64,000 nt of DNA from JADJOY01 sp016713535 [NCBI: Deltaproteobacteria bacterium]. GTDB lineage: Bacteria > JADJOY01. The position numbers and the translations under genes are program-made. Under the pieces are notes generated by a model, which saw only the letters and a list, made by a program, of their open reading frames with translations, searched no databases and was not told where the DNA came from. The stretch covers positions 62,001-126,000 of the forward strand of contig JADJOY010000030.1 of NCBI GenBank assembly GCA_016713535.1, in the 5' to 3' direction. This document shows, in pieces, positions 20,104 through 28,963 of the stretch (the first letter of the stretch is position 1; each line of letters starts with the position of its first letter).

Positions 20104-20511
20104 GTGAAGACACCGATGCGTGTGGGAGACGTGATGACGCCGCGGCCGCAGTGCGTCGGTCCGGAGAGCACCGTCGAGGAGGCCGCCGTGCTCATGGCGC
20201 GCCTCGACGTGGGCGTCTTGCCGGTGATGCGCGGCGAGGAGCTCGTGGGGATGGTGACCGACCGAGACATCGCGCTGCGCGTGGTCGGCCAGCACCGCGC
20301 CCTCGACACCGAGGTCGGCGAGGTGCTCTCGGGCGACGTCGTGTGCGTGCGCGAGATCCAGACGCTGGGCGAGGCGCACGCGATCATGCAGAAGCATCAG
20401 GTGCAGCGCCTCCCGGTGGTGGACGAAGAGAAGCAACTGGTCGGGATCGTGTCGCTCGGCGACATCGCACGAGCCCAGGTGACGCAGGTCGACTCGACTC
20501 TGCATCGCTGA
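20104..20511 (+). CDS. Tandem CBS-domain protein
   Basis: A 135-residue protein made of two CBS motifs: MRVGDVMTPRPQCVGPESTVEEAAVLM...GVLPVMRGEELVGMVTDRDIALRVV and VGEVLSGDVVCVREIQTLGEAHAIM...RLPVVDEEKQLVGIVSLGDIAR. CBS pairs bind adenosine nucleotides and regulate partners. GTG at 20104 is chosen because GGGGAGGG sits at the right distance; ATG at 20116 is an alternative. No partner domain is attached. Confidence 0.9.
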   Translation: MKTPMRVGDVMTPRPQCVGPESTVEEAAVLMARLDVGVLPVMRGEELVGMVTDRDIALRVVGQHRALDTEVGEVLSGDVVCVREIQTLGEAHAIMQKHQVQRLPVVDEEKQLVGIVSLGDIARAQVTQVDSTLHR

Positions 20512-20557
20512 CCTTCGCACCGGCGGAGGCGCACCGGCCGAGTGGTAGGCTCGGCGC

Positions 20558-21991
20558 GTGCGGGTCCCGTCTCGGTCCTCGATCGTTCGCGCTGCGTCGC
20601 TCGGCGTCGCGCTCGTGGCGGCCCTCGCGGGTTGTGGCGGGGACGGCGGCGGCGATCCCGCCGCGAACTCGGTGCGCCTGCGCGTCGAGGGTCGCTGGCT
20701 CGTCGACGCCGAGGGTGGCGTGCGGATCCTGCGCGGCGTGAACGTGAGCGGCCGCGCCAAGGGCCCGCCGTTCGTCGCGCTCGAGGATCCCGCCGGGTTC
20801 GACCAGGTCGCGGCGTGGGGCTTCGGCGTGGTGCGCCTGCTCACGAGCTGGGAGGCGATCGAACCCGAGCGAGGCGTCCTCGACGCCGCCTACCTCGACC
20901 GCTACGTGGCGCTGGTGCGCGAGGCCGAGGGGCGCGGCCTCCAGGTGCTGGTGGACATGCACCAGGACCTGTGGTCGCGGGCGTTCTGCGGCGACGGCGC
21001 GCCGCCCTGGGCGCTTCCCGACGACGTCGAGCCGTTCCCGCCCGAGACGTGCGGGCCGGGCTGGTTCGCGTACCAGTTCACGCCGGCGGTGGCGAAGGCG
21101 GTGGACCACTTCTGGGAGAGCGACGAGCTGCGCGCCCACTACCGCGACGCGGTGGTGGAGCTGGCGCGGCGCCTTCGCGACGAGCCCGCGGTGCTCGGCT
21201 ACGACCTCATGAACGAGCCGATCGGCTACTCGCCGATCCTCGGCCAGCCCGACTACGAGCGTGATCGCCTCGCGCCGCTCTACCGCGACATCGCGGCGGC
21301 GATCCGCGCCGTCGATCCGGCCGCGCTGGTGTTCCTCGAGCCGACCGGCGCGGCGGGCGTCGGCTTCGGGAGCTTCCTCGAGCCACTCGGGGCGCCGGGC
21401 GCGGTGCTCGCCGCGCACTGCTACGACCCGATCCAGGCGACCCTCGGCGTCTATCTCGGGACCAAGGACGCTCGCGAGCGCCGCTACGGCGAGATCGTGG
21501 AGTTCGCGGCGAGCCTCGGGATGGCGCCCTTCATCGGCGAGTGGGGCGTCTACGAAGCGGTCCCGAACAAGAGCGAAGCGCTCACCGACGAGATCGCGAT
21601 CCACGACCGCTGGATGCTGAGCAGCACGATCTGGAACTACGAGCCGACCGGCTACGACTGGAACGGCGAGGGTGGCAGCATCGTCGAAGCGGGCGGCGCC
21701 GAGCGCCCGTTCATGGACGTGCTGGTGCGGCCCTACCCGTGGCGGATCGCCGGCGAGCCCGAGCGCTACGGGTACGATCCCGCGAGCGGCGTGTTCGAGC
21801 TGGTGTTCCGCGACCGCGCCGGCGCGCGCGGCGAGACGATCGTGTTCGTCCCCGAGCGTCGCTATCCGAGCGGACCGGTGGTGAGCGTGACCGACGGCGC
21901 GAGCACCCTCGAGCGCGTGCCCGGCGGCTGGTGGGTGCGGTGGACCGCCGAGTCCGGCGGCGCCGAGCACACGCTCCGAATTTCGCGCTGA
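20558..21991 (+). CDS. Lipoprotein GH5 glycosidase, endoglycoceramidase-like
   Basis: A 477-residue clan-A glycosidase. The GTG start is followed by a lipoprotein signal ending LVAALAGC. The barrel begins at ILRGVNVSGRAKGPPF. The acid/base is in VLGYDLMNEPIGY, the nucleophile in PFIGEWGVYE, and other GH5 markers are VDMHQDLWSRAF and AAHCYDP. A C-terminal beta-sandwich (about residues 395-477) with GETIVFVPERRYP resembles the domain that follows the barrel in endoglycosylceramidases. Cleavage of glycolipid or beta-glycan is likely. It ends just before a hairpin block shared with the fusA spacer. Confidence 0.88.
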   Translation: MRVPSRSSIVRAASLGVALVAALAGCGGDGGGDPAANSVRLRVEGRWLVDAEGGVRILRGVNVSGRAKGPPFVALEDPAGFDQVAAWGFGVVRLLTSWEAIEPERGVLDAAYLDRYVALVREAEGRGLQVLVDMHQDLWSRAFCGDGAPPWALPDDVEPFPPETCGPGWFAYQFTPAVAKAVDHFWESDELRAHYRDAVVELARRLRDEPAVLGYDLMNEPIGYSPILGQPDYERDRLAPLYRDIAAAIRAVDPAALVFLEPTGAAGVGFGSFLEPLGAPGAVLAAHCYDPIQATLGVYLGTKDARERRYGEIVEFAASLGMAPFIGEWGVYEAVPNKSEALTDEIAIHDRWMLSSTIWNYEPTGYDWNGEGGSIVEAGGAERPFMDVLVRPYPWRIAGEPERYGYDPASGVFELVFRDRAGARGETIVFVPERRYPSGPVVSVTDGASTLERVPGGWWVRWTAESGGAEHTLRISR

Positions 21992-22022
21992 AGACGCAGG
22001 AATCGGGCGCAAGGGAACGCGC

Positions 22023-22088
22023 CGCGGGGGGACGGAGCCCCCCGCGCTACGAAAACCATCGTAGCGACGGGGGTTCCATCCCCCGTCG
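22023..22088. repeat. Triple-hairpin block, second copy
   Basis: Same three consecutive inverted repeats as 2091-2156: arms 22023-22031/22038-22046 around ACGGAG, CGCTACGA/TCGTAGCG around AAACCA, and 22065-22073/22080-22088 around TTCCAT. It sits between convergent GH5 and the RNA-modification fusion gene. Confidence 0.8.
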
Positions 22089-22152
22089 TCGGGCTCACGC
22101 GGCGTCCGTGAGCGACCCAGAGGGAACGACTCACAGCCTCGCCGGCGCTTCG

Positions 22153-24134
22153 CTACGACGCGGAGTCCTCGCCGGTGCGCCGCGCGGGCGCACGCATGCG
22201 GTCCAGCACCGCCGCCAGATCGGGGGCGAGCGGGCTCTCGAGGACGAGGCGCGCGCCGGAGACGGGGTCGTCGAGCTCGATCCGCGCGCAGTGCAGGAAC
22301 GTGCGGTCGAGCCCGTAGCGCTCGCCGACGTGGCGGTTGCTGGGCGCGTGGCCGTAGCGCACATCGCCGAGCACGGCGTGATCGATCGAGGCGAGGTGCT
22401 GGCGGATCTGGTGGGTGCGACCCTGGTCGGGACGCACGCGCACCAGCGAGTGCCCGGCGATCACCTCGACGCGCTGGTAGCGGCTGCGCGCCGGTGAGCG
22501 TCGCTTCCCCTCCCGGATCTCACGGCTGATGGAGCCCTTGGCGCGCACGATGCCGCGCACCAGCGCCAGGTAGCTCTTCTCGGCGCCGTCGTCGCCGAGC
22601 GCCTTCGCCCAGCCCGCCACGTGCGCCGGGCGCTTCGCGAACAGCACCACCCCCGAGGTGCCGGAATCGAGGCGGTGGATCGGCACGGCACCCTCGCAAC
22701 CGGGCAGGCGGCGCACCCGATCGAGGAGCGAGCCCGGGTGCTCGGGGTGGGGGATCGTCGGCTCGGGAGCGGGCTTGTCGACCGCGACGATCGCGTCGTT
22801 CTCGAAGAGCACCCGCGGCGGCGGGGGTGACGCCGGAGTGAGCAAGACCGCGCACTCCACCTCCTCGGTGAGCGGGATCATGTCGAAGGGCACGAGCTGC
22901 TCGGTGGCGAAGCCGAGGACCTCGAGGTGGGCGAGGTCGCGCGCGAGCGTGTCGGGGTCGCAGGAGATGTAGACGACCGCCCGCGGCGCCAAGCGCACGA
23001 TCGCCTCGCGCGCCTCCGCGCTCACGCCGCGTCGCGGCGGGTTCACGAGCACGGCGTCGAAGCGCTCGCCAGCGGCCGCGAGCGCACCGATCACCTGGTT
23101 CGCGTCGCCGGCGCGCGCCTCGTAGCCCGGTACGAGCGCTCCTTCGCCTTGGAGGGTCGTCGTAGCGCGGGGCTCGTCCCCCGCTGCGCTGGCGGGGGAC
23201 GAGCCCCCGCGCTTCGGTCGCGGATCGATAGCCCGGCGTCGAACGCGGCGTCGTTCGCGCGCTCGACGGCGGGCACGAAGCTCTCGATCGAGAGCACGCG
23301 CGCGCCCGCGTGGGCGAGTGGCAGCCCGAGCGCGCCCGAGCCGCCGAAGAGCTCGAGGACCCGCGCGCCGTCGAGCGTGCCCAGCGTGTGGCCGAGCGCC
23401 GCGCCGACGGTGGCGCCGAGCGCCAGCGCCTGGCCGCGGTGGACCTGCACGAACGCACCATGGGCGGCGAGCTGGTGGAGGCCCGCCACGCCGAGCTCGT
23501 CGGGCACCGCGTGACGACCGCCCAGCACCCGCAGGCGCCGCCCGAGGAGCTGGGGGGAGATGCCGTCGTGGAAGCTCACGGCGAGGCTCGCGCAGCGCGG
23601 GATCGCCTCGAAGAGCTCGCGTCCCACGGCCAGTAGCGCCTCGCCGTTGCGCTCGGACTCGGCGCTCAGGACCAGCGTCGCGAGCACGCTCACCTGCTCG
23701 CCGGTGCGCGCCTCGCGCAGGTCGACCGCCCGCACCGCCACCGCGTGCCGGACCGGATGGCGTGGGTCGAACGCGCCGAGCCGCTCGCCGCCCGCAGCGA
23801 GCGCGCGGCGCAGCACGTCCGCGGCCTCGACGAGCGCCGGCGTGAGCGCGCGGCACTCGGGGATGTCGGCGACCTCGTGGTCCGTGTCGCGCGCGAACAG
23901 GCCGAGGCGCGCGGGCGCTGCCGCCACGAGCTTCGCCCGCCGCCGGTACCCGGCCATCGGCTCGGCCGCGCGGATGGGTTCCACGTGCACCGCGCTCAGG
24001 TCGGCGTACGGCGCGAGCGCCGCGCGCACCCGCTCGGTCTTCCACGTGAGCTGCGTGGGCGGGTCGAGCCCGATCAGCGGGCACCCGCTGCAGCGCTCGG
24101 CGTGTGGGCAGAGGATCGGAGCGGCAGGAATCAT
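22153..24134 (-). CDS. Fusion of RNA uracil-C5 methyltransferase and RluA-type pseudouridine synthase, interrupted
   Basis: The N-terminal half is TrmA/RlmD-like without a TRAM domain. It has iron-sulfur-type cysteines in ILCPHAERCSGC, SAM motif VLELFGGSGALGLPLA, VLVNPPRRGVS and catalytic ISCDPDT. The C-terminal half is an RluA pseudouridine synthase (VLFENDAIVAVDKPAP; catalytic aspartate in PIHRLDSGTSGVVLFAKRP; RPDQGRTHQIRQHLAS). The frame breaks at 23123-23236, where a palindromic element lies between FDAGL and YEARAGDAN. Read literally, translation stops at 23091, giving a truncated methyltransferase. Both halves keep key residues, so the event is recent or a sequence error adds to it. Start at 24134. 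Confidence 0.8.
23123..23236. mobile_element. 98-bp palindromic element with 8-bp direct repeats
   Basis: TAGCCCGG occurs at 23123-23130 and 23229-23236, flanking 98 bp absent from the expected protein alignment. Inside is a long inverted repeat: 23165-23184 (GCGCGGGGCTCGTCCCCCGC) pairs with 23192-23212, with one bulged C. A related half (CGTAGCGCGGGGCTCGTCCCCG) occurs at 40105-40126. Insertion plus one direct repeat equals 106 bp, which shifts the frame. It behaves like a small REP/MITE-like element; no transposase is visible in the window. Confidence 0.6.
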
Positions 24135-24203
24135 CGCGGGAAGAGTATCGTCACGGCGTTCGCGCGGGGTGGTCCGGCGTGCGCCCCACGGATGGAGGTC
24201 ACG

Positions 24204-25565
24204 ATGTCGTTCATGGACTCGCTGTCCCGGGGCACCCAGCGCCTCCACCATTACTTCCAGGATCGGATCTGGCGCCCCGTGCCGGATGGGCTGCCCGTGG
24301 CGGCGCGGCTGCGGCGTCGCGCGGCGCGCTTCACGTACGTCGTGGCGCACGGCTTCCGCGACGACCAGGTGCTGCTCACGTCGTCGGCGCTCACCTTCAT
24401 GACGCTCTTCTCGCTGGTGCCGTTCCTGGCGCTCGGCTTCTCGGTCGCCAAGGGGCTCGGGCTGCAGAGCCGCTTCGACGAGGAGTTCTTCAGCACCCTC
24501 GCCGTCGGGCAGCGCGACCTCGCGCGCTGGATCATGTCGTACGTCGAGGGCACCAACCTGACCGCGCTCGGCACCATCGGCCTCATCGTGGTGCTGTGGA
24601 CCGTGGCGGTCATGCTGGGCGGGATCGAGCGCTCGCTGAACCAGGTGTGGGGCGTCGTAGAGAGCCGGGCGCTGCACCGGAAATTCGCGGATTACGTCGC
24701 GGTGCTGCTGTTCGCGCCGCTCTTGTTCGTGGCGTCCACCACGCTCACGGCGAGCTTCGCGTCGAGCGCCTTCGTCCAGCATTTCCTCGGGGACGGGATG
24801 GCGTCGCGGGCGTGGAACCTGACGCTCAGGCTGCTGCCGGTGGTCTCGATCTCGGCGGCGCTCACGTTCCTCTACGCGTTCGTGCCCAACACCCGGGTGC
24901 GCTTCCCCGCGGCCCTCATCGGAGGGCTGGTGGCCGGGCTGATCTGGCACCTGGCACAGCGGCTCTACATCCACTTCCAGGTCGGCGTCGCGAACTTCAA
25001 TGCGCTCTACGGCACGTTCGCGTCGCTGCCGATCTTCCTGGTGTGGCTGCGCGTGAGCTGGATCATCGTGCTGCTCGGCGGCGAGATCGCCTACGCGGTC
25101 CAGCACGAAGAGACCTACCACCCGCCGATCAAGCGCCACGACCTCTCGATCGCGGTGCGCGAGCGCGCGGCGCTCGAGTTCCTGACGCTGATCGCGCAGC
25201 GCTTCGCGGCGGGGGAGCCGCCGCTCACGGCGAGCGACCTGGCCGCGGGGATCGACCTGCCGCGCGCCACGACCCTCGAGATCCTCGACACCCTGGTGCG
25301 CAGCGGCCTGCTGGCGCGCTCGCTGCAGCCCGTCGACGCGCTGCTGCCGGCCCGCGACCTGAGCCGCATGGCGGTCGGCGACGTGCTGCTGACCTTCCGT
25401 CACCAGGGCGTGGGAACCCGCGCCGACATCGCCCACGGCGTCCTCGACGAGCGGCTCGCCGCGATCCACCGCGGGCTCGGGGAGGCGCTGCGCGCCGCCG
25501 GAGGCCAGGAGGTGGGGCGGGTGATGGCAGGACTCGCCCCGACCCGCGCCACCGCCGGCGCGTGA
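24204..25565 (+). CDS. YihY/BrkB-family membrane protein with C-terminal winged-helix-like domain
   Basis: A 453-residue protein. GGAGG lies five bases before the start at 24204. The N-terminal 300 residues have six membrane segments with family markers DDQVLLTSSALTFMTLFSLVPFLALGFSV, WTVAVMLGGIERSLNQVWGV, FPAALIGGLVAGLIWHLAQRLYIHF and NALYGTFASLPIFLVWLRVSWIIVLLGGEIAYA. The C-terminal 130 residues look like a winged helix (LTASDLAAGIDLPRATTLEILDTLVRSGLLARS), an extension found in some family members. The function of the family is unsettled. Divergent from the RNA-modification fusion gene. Confidence 0.9.
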   Translation: MSFMDSLSRGTQRLHHYFQDRIWRPVPDGLPVAARLRRRAARFTYVVAHGFRDDQVLLTSSALTFMTLFSLVPFLALGFSVAKGLGLQSRFDEEFFSTLAVGQRDLARWIMSYVEGTNLTALGTIGLIVVLWTVAVMLGGIERSLNQVWGVVESRALHRKFADYVAVLLFAPLLFVASTTLTASFASSAFVQHFLGDGMASRAWNLTLRLLPVVSISAALTFLYAFVPNTRVRFPAALIGGLVAGLIWHLAQRLYIHFQVGVANFNALYGTFASLPIFLVWLRVSWIIVLLGGEIAYAVQHEETYHPPIKRHDLSIAVRERAALEFLTLIAQRFAAGEPPLTASDLAAGIDLPRATTLEILDTLVRSGLLARSLQPVDALLPARDLSRMAVGDVLLTFRHQGVGTRADIAHGVLDERLAAIHRGLGEALRAAGGQEVGRVMAGLAPTRATAGA

Positions 25566-25736
25566 GCGTTCGGGGTGCCGTCACCGGCAAAGGGGTGATT
25601 CCGGGGGACCGGGCGCAAAATGTCGCGCCGTCGACGTGAATTCGCGACGTCGGCCAAGTACATTCCTCCCCTCGCGCGCGGCACGGCGGTGCGCGCTGTG
25701 CGACCGCGCGTGAGCTCTCGTTCCTCGGAGCTCACC

Positions 25737-26999
25737 ATGCCTACCTCCGACGTCCTCGGTCTCGTCCTCGGTGGCGGCCGCGGCGAGCGGCTCTGGCCGC
25801 TCACTCGCGAACGCGCCAAGCCCGCCGTGCCCATCGGCGGCAAGTACCGTCTCATCGACGTCCCGGTCTCGAATTGCCTGAACTCGGGCGTGCACCGGGT
25901 GGCGATCCTCACCCAGTTCAACTCGGTGTCGCTCCACCGCCACATCTCGCAGACCTACAACTTCGACTTCTTCCGTCCCGGCTGGGTGCAGATCTGGGCG
26001 GCCGAACAGAGCCTCACCAGCGACGACGGCTGGTACCAGGGCACCGCGGACGCGGTCCGCAAGCAGCTCTTCGAGATCCGCGCCACCGGCGTCAAGCACG
26101 TGCTGATCCTCGCCGGCGACCACCTCTACCGGATGGACTACGCCGAGATGATGAGGCAGCACATCGACGCGAAGGCCCACATCACCGTGGCGGCCAAGCC
26201 GGTGTCGCGCGACGAGGCGGGGCGCTTCGGCATCCTCAAGCACGACACCTCGCATCGCATCACGGCGTTCTGCGAGAAGCCCAAGACCGCAGCGCTCCTC
26301 GAGGAGTTCGCGTGCCGCGACGACGCCGAGAATCCGTACCTGGGCTCGATGGGCATCTACGTGTTCACCATCGAGGCGCTGGTCGAGCTGCTCGCGTCCA
26401 AGCTCGACGACTTCGGCTCCGACATCATCCCCGCGGCGATCGGCGACCACCGCGTGTTCGCGCACCCGTTCCAGGGGTACTGGGAAGACATCGGCACGAT
26501 GCGCTCGTTCTACGAGGCGAACCTGGCGCTCGCGCAACCCAACTCGCCGTTTCGCTTCCACGACCCGGCGCGCCCCATCTTCACCCACCCGCGCTTCCTG
26601 CCCGGCTCGCGGATCTACGACGTCCGCCTCGACCACGTGCTGCTCTGTGACGGCTGCCTGATCGACGGCGCCGAGATCCACAACTCGCTGGTGGGGATCC
26701 GCAGCGTGATCGGCGAGGACGTGCTGATCCGCGACTCGATCCTCATGGGCGCCGACCACTACGACGTGGTCGACTTCAGCGAGAGCGCCGACCTGCCGGC
26801 GATCGGCATCGGGCGCGCGTCGCACGTCCGCGGCGCGATCATCGACAAGAACGCGCGCATCGGCGCCAACGTGCGGATCGAGCCCTTCCCGCGCGGCACC
26901 GAGATCCGCGAGCACGACTGGACGGTCCGAGACGGCGTGGTGGTGATCCCCAAGAACGCCGTGATCGTGCCCGGGACGGTGATCTCGCCGGATGCGTGA
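25737..26999 (+). CDS. glgC: Glucose-1-phosphate adenylyltransferase
   Basis: Makes ADP-glucose for glycogen. The 421-residue product has the nucleotide-binding signature LGLVLGGGRGERLWPLTRERAKPAVPIGGKYRLIDVP, then SNCLNSGVHRVAILTQFNS, WYQGTADAVRK, ILAGDHLYRMDY and VAAKPV. The sugar-binding FGILKHD...FCEKPK and the C-terminal left-handed beta-helix (NSLVGIRSVIGEDVLIRDSILMGADHY) are also present. Length fits the family. The start at 25737 gives MPTSDVLGLV. No other glycogen gene is adjacent. It ends upstream of the hairpin array. Confidence 0.96.
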   Translation: MPTSDVLGLVLGGGRGERLWPLTRERAKPAVPIGGKYRLIDVPVSNCLNSGVHRVAILTQFNSVSLHRHISQTYNFDFFRPGWVQIWAAEQSLTSDDGWYQGTADAVRKQLFEIRATGVKHVLILAGDHLYRMDYAEMMRQHIDAKAHITVAAKPVSRDEAGRFGILKHDTSHRITAFCEKPKTAALLEEFACRDDAENPYLGSMGIYVFTIEALVELLASKLDDFGSDIIPAAIGDHRVFAHPFQGYWEDIGTMRSFYEANLALAQPNSPFRFHDPARPIFTHPRFLPGSRIYDVRLDHVLLCDGCLIDGAEIHNSLVGIRSVIGEDVLIRDSILMGADHYDVVDFSESADLPAIGIGRASHVRGAIIDKNARIGANVRIEPFPRGTEIREHDWTVRDGVVVIPKNAVIVPGTVISPDA

Positions 27000-27087
27000 G
27001 CCGGCGTCGGGTCGGCGCATGCCGGCGGTGTTCCTCGGCCACGGCTCTCGGTCCCTCCGAAACAGCGCTCACCCCCTGCGTCGTTGC

Positions 27088-28960
27088 GGGAGTGTAGGGG
27101 CGGCCGTGAGGCCGCCCGGGAGTGGGATCGCTCGGCTCCGCTCGTGTCCGCTCCCCGGCGGGCTGGCGCCCGCCGCTACACCTACGGTGGGAACCGCGTT
27201 CGATGGCGATCGATCCCTCGGCCGCGACGGAGCGCGGCCCTCCAGGGGGATCGTTGGAGGGCTGCGGTCCCTCGCAGCCGTAAGCGGCCGGAGGGCCGCC
27301 CCAAGCGGTCACCCGCGGCTCGATCTCCATGACCAGCGTGACCGTCGGCGCCTGAGCGCGGACCGCCAGGAGGCGGTCCCTCCGAAAAGGCACGTCGAAC
27401 CGGACTCGGGCGGCCCGCTCTGCTCGGAGGGCCCGACTCCCGTCGGGCCGCCGACGAGCGGGGTGGCTCGCGGGAGTGTAGGGGCGGCCGTGAGGCCGCC
27501 CGGGAGTGGGATCGCTCGGCTCCGCTCGTGTCCGCTCCCCGGCGGGCTGGCGCCCGCCGCTACACCTACGGTGGGAACCGCGTTCGATGGCGATCGATCC
27601 CTCGGCCGCGACGGAGCGCGGCCCTCCAGGGGATCGTTGGAGGGCTGCGGTCCTCGCAGCCGTAAGCGGCCGGAGGGCCGCCCCAAGCGGTCACCCTCGG
27701 CTCGATCTCCAGGACCAGCGTGACCGTCGGCGCCTGAGCGCGGACCGCCGGGAGGCGGTCCCTCCGAAACGGCACGTCGAACCGGACTCGGGCGGCCCGC
27801 TCTGCTCGGAGGGCCCGACTCCCGTCGGGCCGCCGACGAGCGGGGTGGCTCGCGGGAGTGTAGGGGCGGCCGTGAGGCCGCCCGGCCCTCCAGGGGGATC
27901 GTTGGAGGGCTGCGGTTCCTCGCAGCCGTAAGCGGCCGGAGGGCCGCCCCAAGCGGTCACCCTCGGCTCGATCTCCAGGACCAGCGTGATCGTCGGCGCC
28001 TGAGCGCGGACCGCGAGCGACGCATTCGCGTTGCCGCTCGTAGGGGCGGCCGCGAGGCCGCCCGGAGTGGGACCGATCGGCTCCGCTCGCGTCCGTTCCT
28101 CGGCGGGCTGGCGCCCGCCGCTACACCTACGGTGGGAACCGCGTTCGATGGCGATCGATCCCTCGGCCGCGACGGAGCGCGGCCCTCCAGGGGATCGTTG
28201 GAGGGCTGCGGTCCCTCGCAGCCGTAAGCGGCCGGAGGGCCGCCCCAAGCCGTCACCCTCGGCTCGATCTCCATGACCAGCGTGATCGTCGGCGCCTGAG
28301 CGCGGACCGCGAGCGACGCATTCGCGTTGCCGCTCGTAGGGGCGGCCGCGAGGCCGCCCGGATGGGGACCGCTCGGCTCCGTCGCGTCCGTTCCTCGCGG
28401 CGGGCGCCCGCCGCTACCGACGGTGGGCCGCGTTCGATGGCGATCGACCCTCGGCCGCGACGGAGCGCGGCCCTCCAGGGGATCGTTGGAGGGCTGCGGT
28501 CCCTCGCAGCCGTAAGCGGCCGGAGGCCGCCCCAAGCCGTCACCCTCGGCTCGATCTCCATGACCAGCGTGATCGTCGGCGCCTGAGCGCGGACCGCCGG
28601 GAGGCGGTCCCTCCAGGAAACGGCACGTCGAACCGGACTCGGGCGGCCCTCTGCTCGGAGGGCCCGACTCCCGTCGGGCCGCCGACGAGCGGGGTGGCTC
28701 GCGGAGGAAGGGCGGCCGCGACGGAGCGCGGCCCCTCCAGGGGATCGTTGGAGGGCTGCGGTCCCTCGCAGCCGTAACCGGCCGGAGGGCCGCCCCAAGC
28801 GGTCACCCTCGGCTCGATCTCCATGACCAGCGTGACCGTCGGCGCCTGAGCGCGCGGACCGCCGGCGGTCCCTCCGAAACGGAACGTCGAACCGGACTCG
28901 GGCGGCCCGCTCTGCTCGGAGGGCCCGACTCCCGTCGGGCCGCGGGCGGTGGCCAGCGAA
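27088..28960. repeat. Tandem array of about six multi-hairpin units
   Basis: A 1.9-kb gene-free stretch between convergent genes. Units begin near 27088, 27472, 27854, 28040, 28336 and 28703; full units are about 382-384 bp, others are shortened. Each full unit strings together perfect hairpins. GGGCGGCC pairs around GTGA or GCGA (27098-27117 in unit 1), GGCGGGC around TGGC, and GGCCGCG around ACGGAG (27220-27239). CCCTCCA/TGGAGGG, GGCTGCG/CGCAGCC and GCGGCC around GGAG follow. GGACCGCC pairs around AGGA or GGGA (27360-27379), and GGCCCGAC around TCCC. A shared core near 27318, 27701, 27964, 28259, 28549 and 28809 is nearly identical in all units. No long open frame or spacer pattern suggests CRISPR. 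Confidence 0.85.
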
Positions 28961-28963
28961 CGT

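Noticed and set aside
27088-28960. CRISPR array
   Set aside because: Units are 190-384 bp, almost entirely repeated and palindromic; there are no unique spacers and no cas genes.
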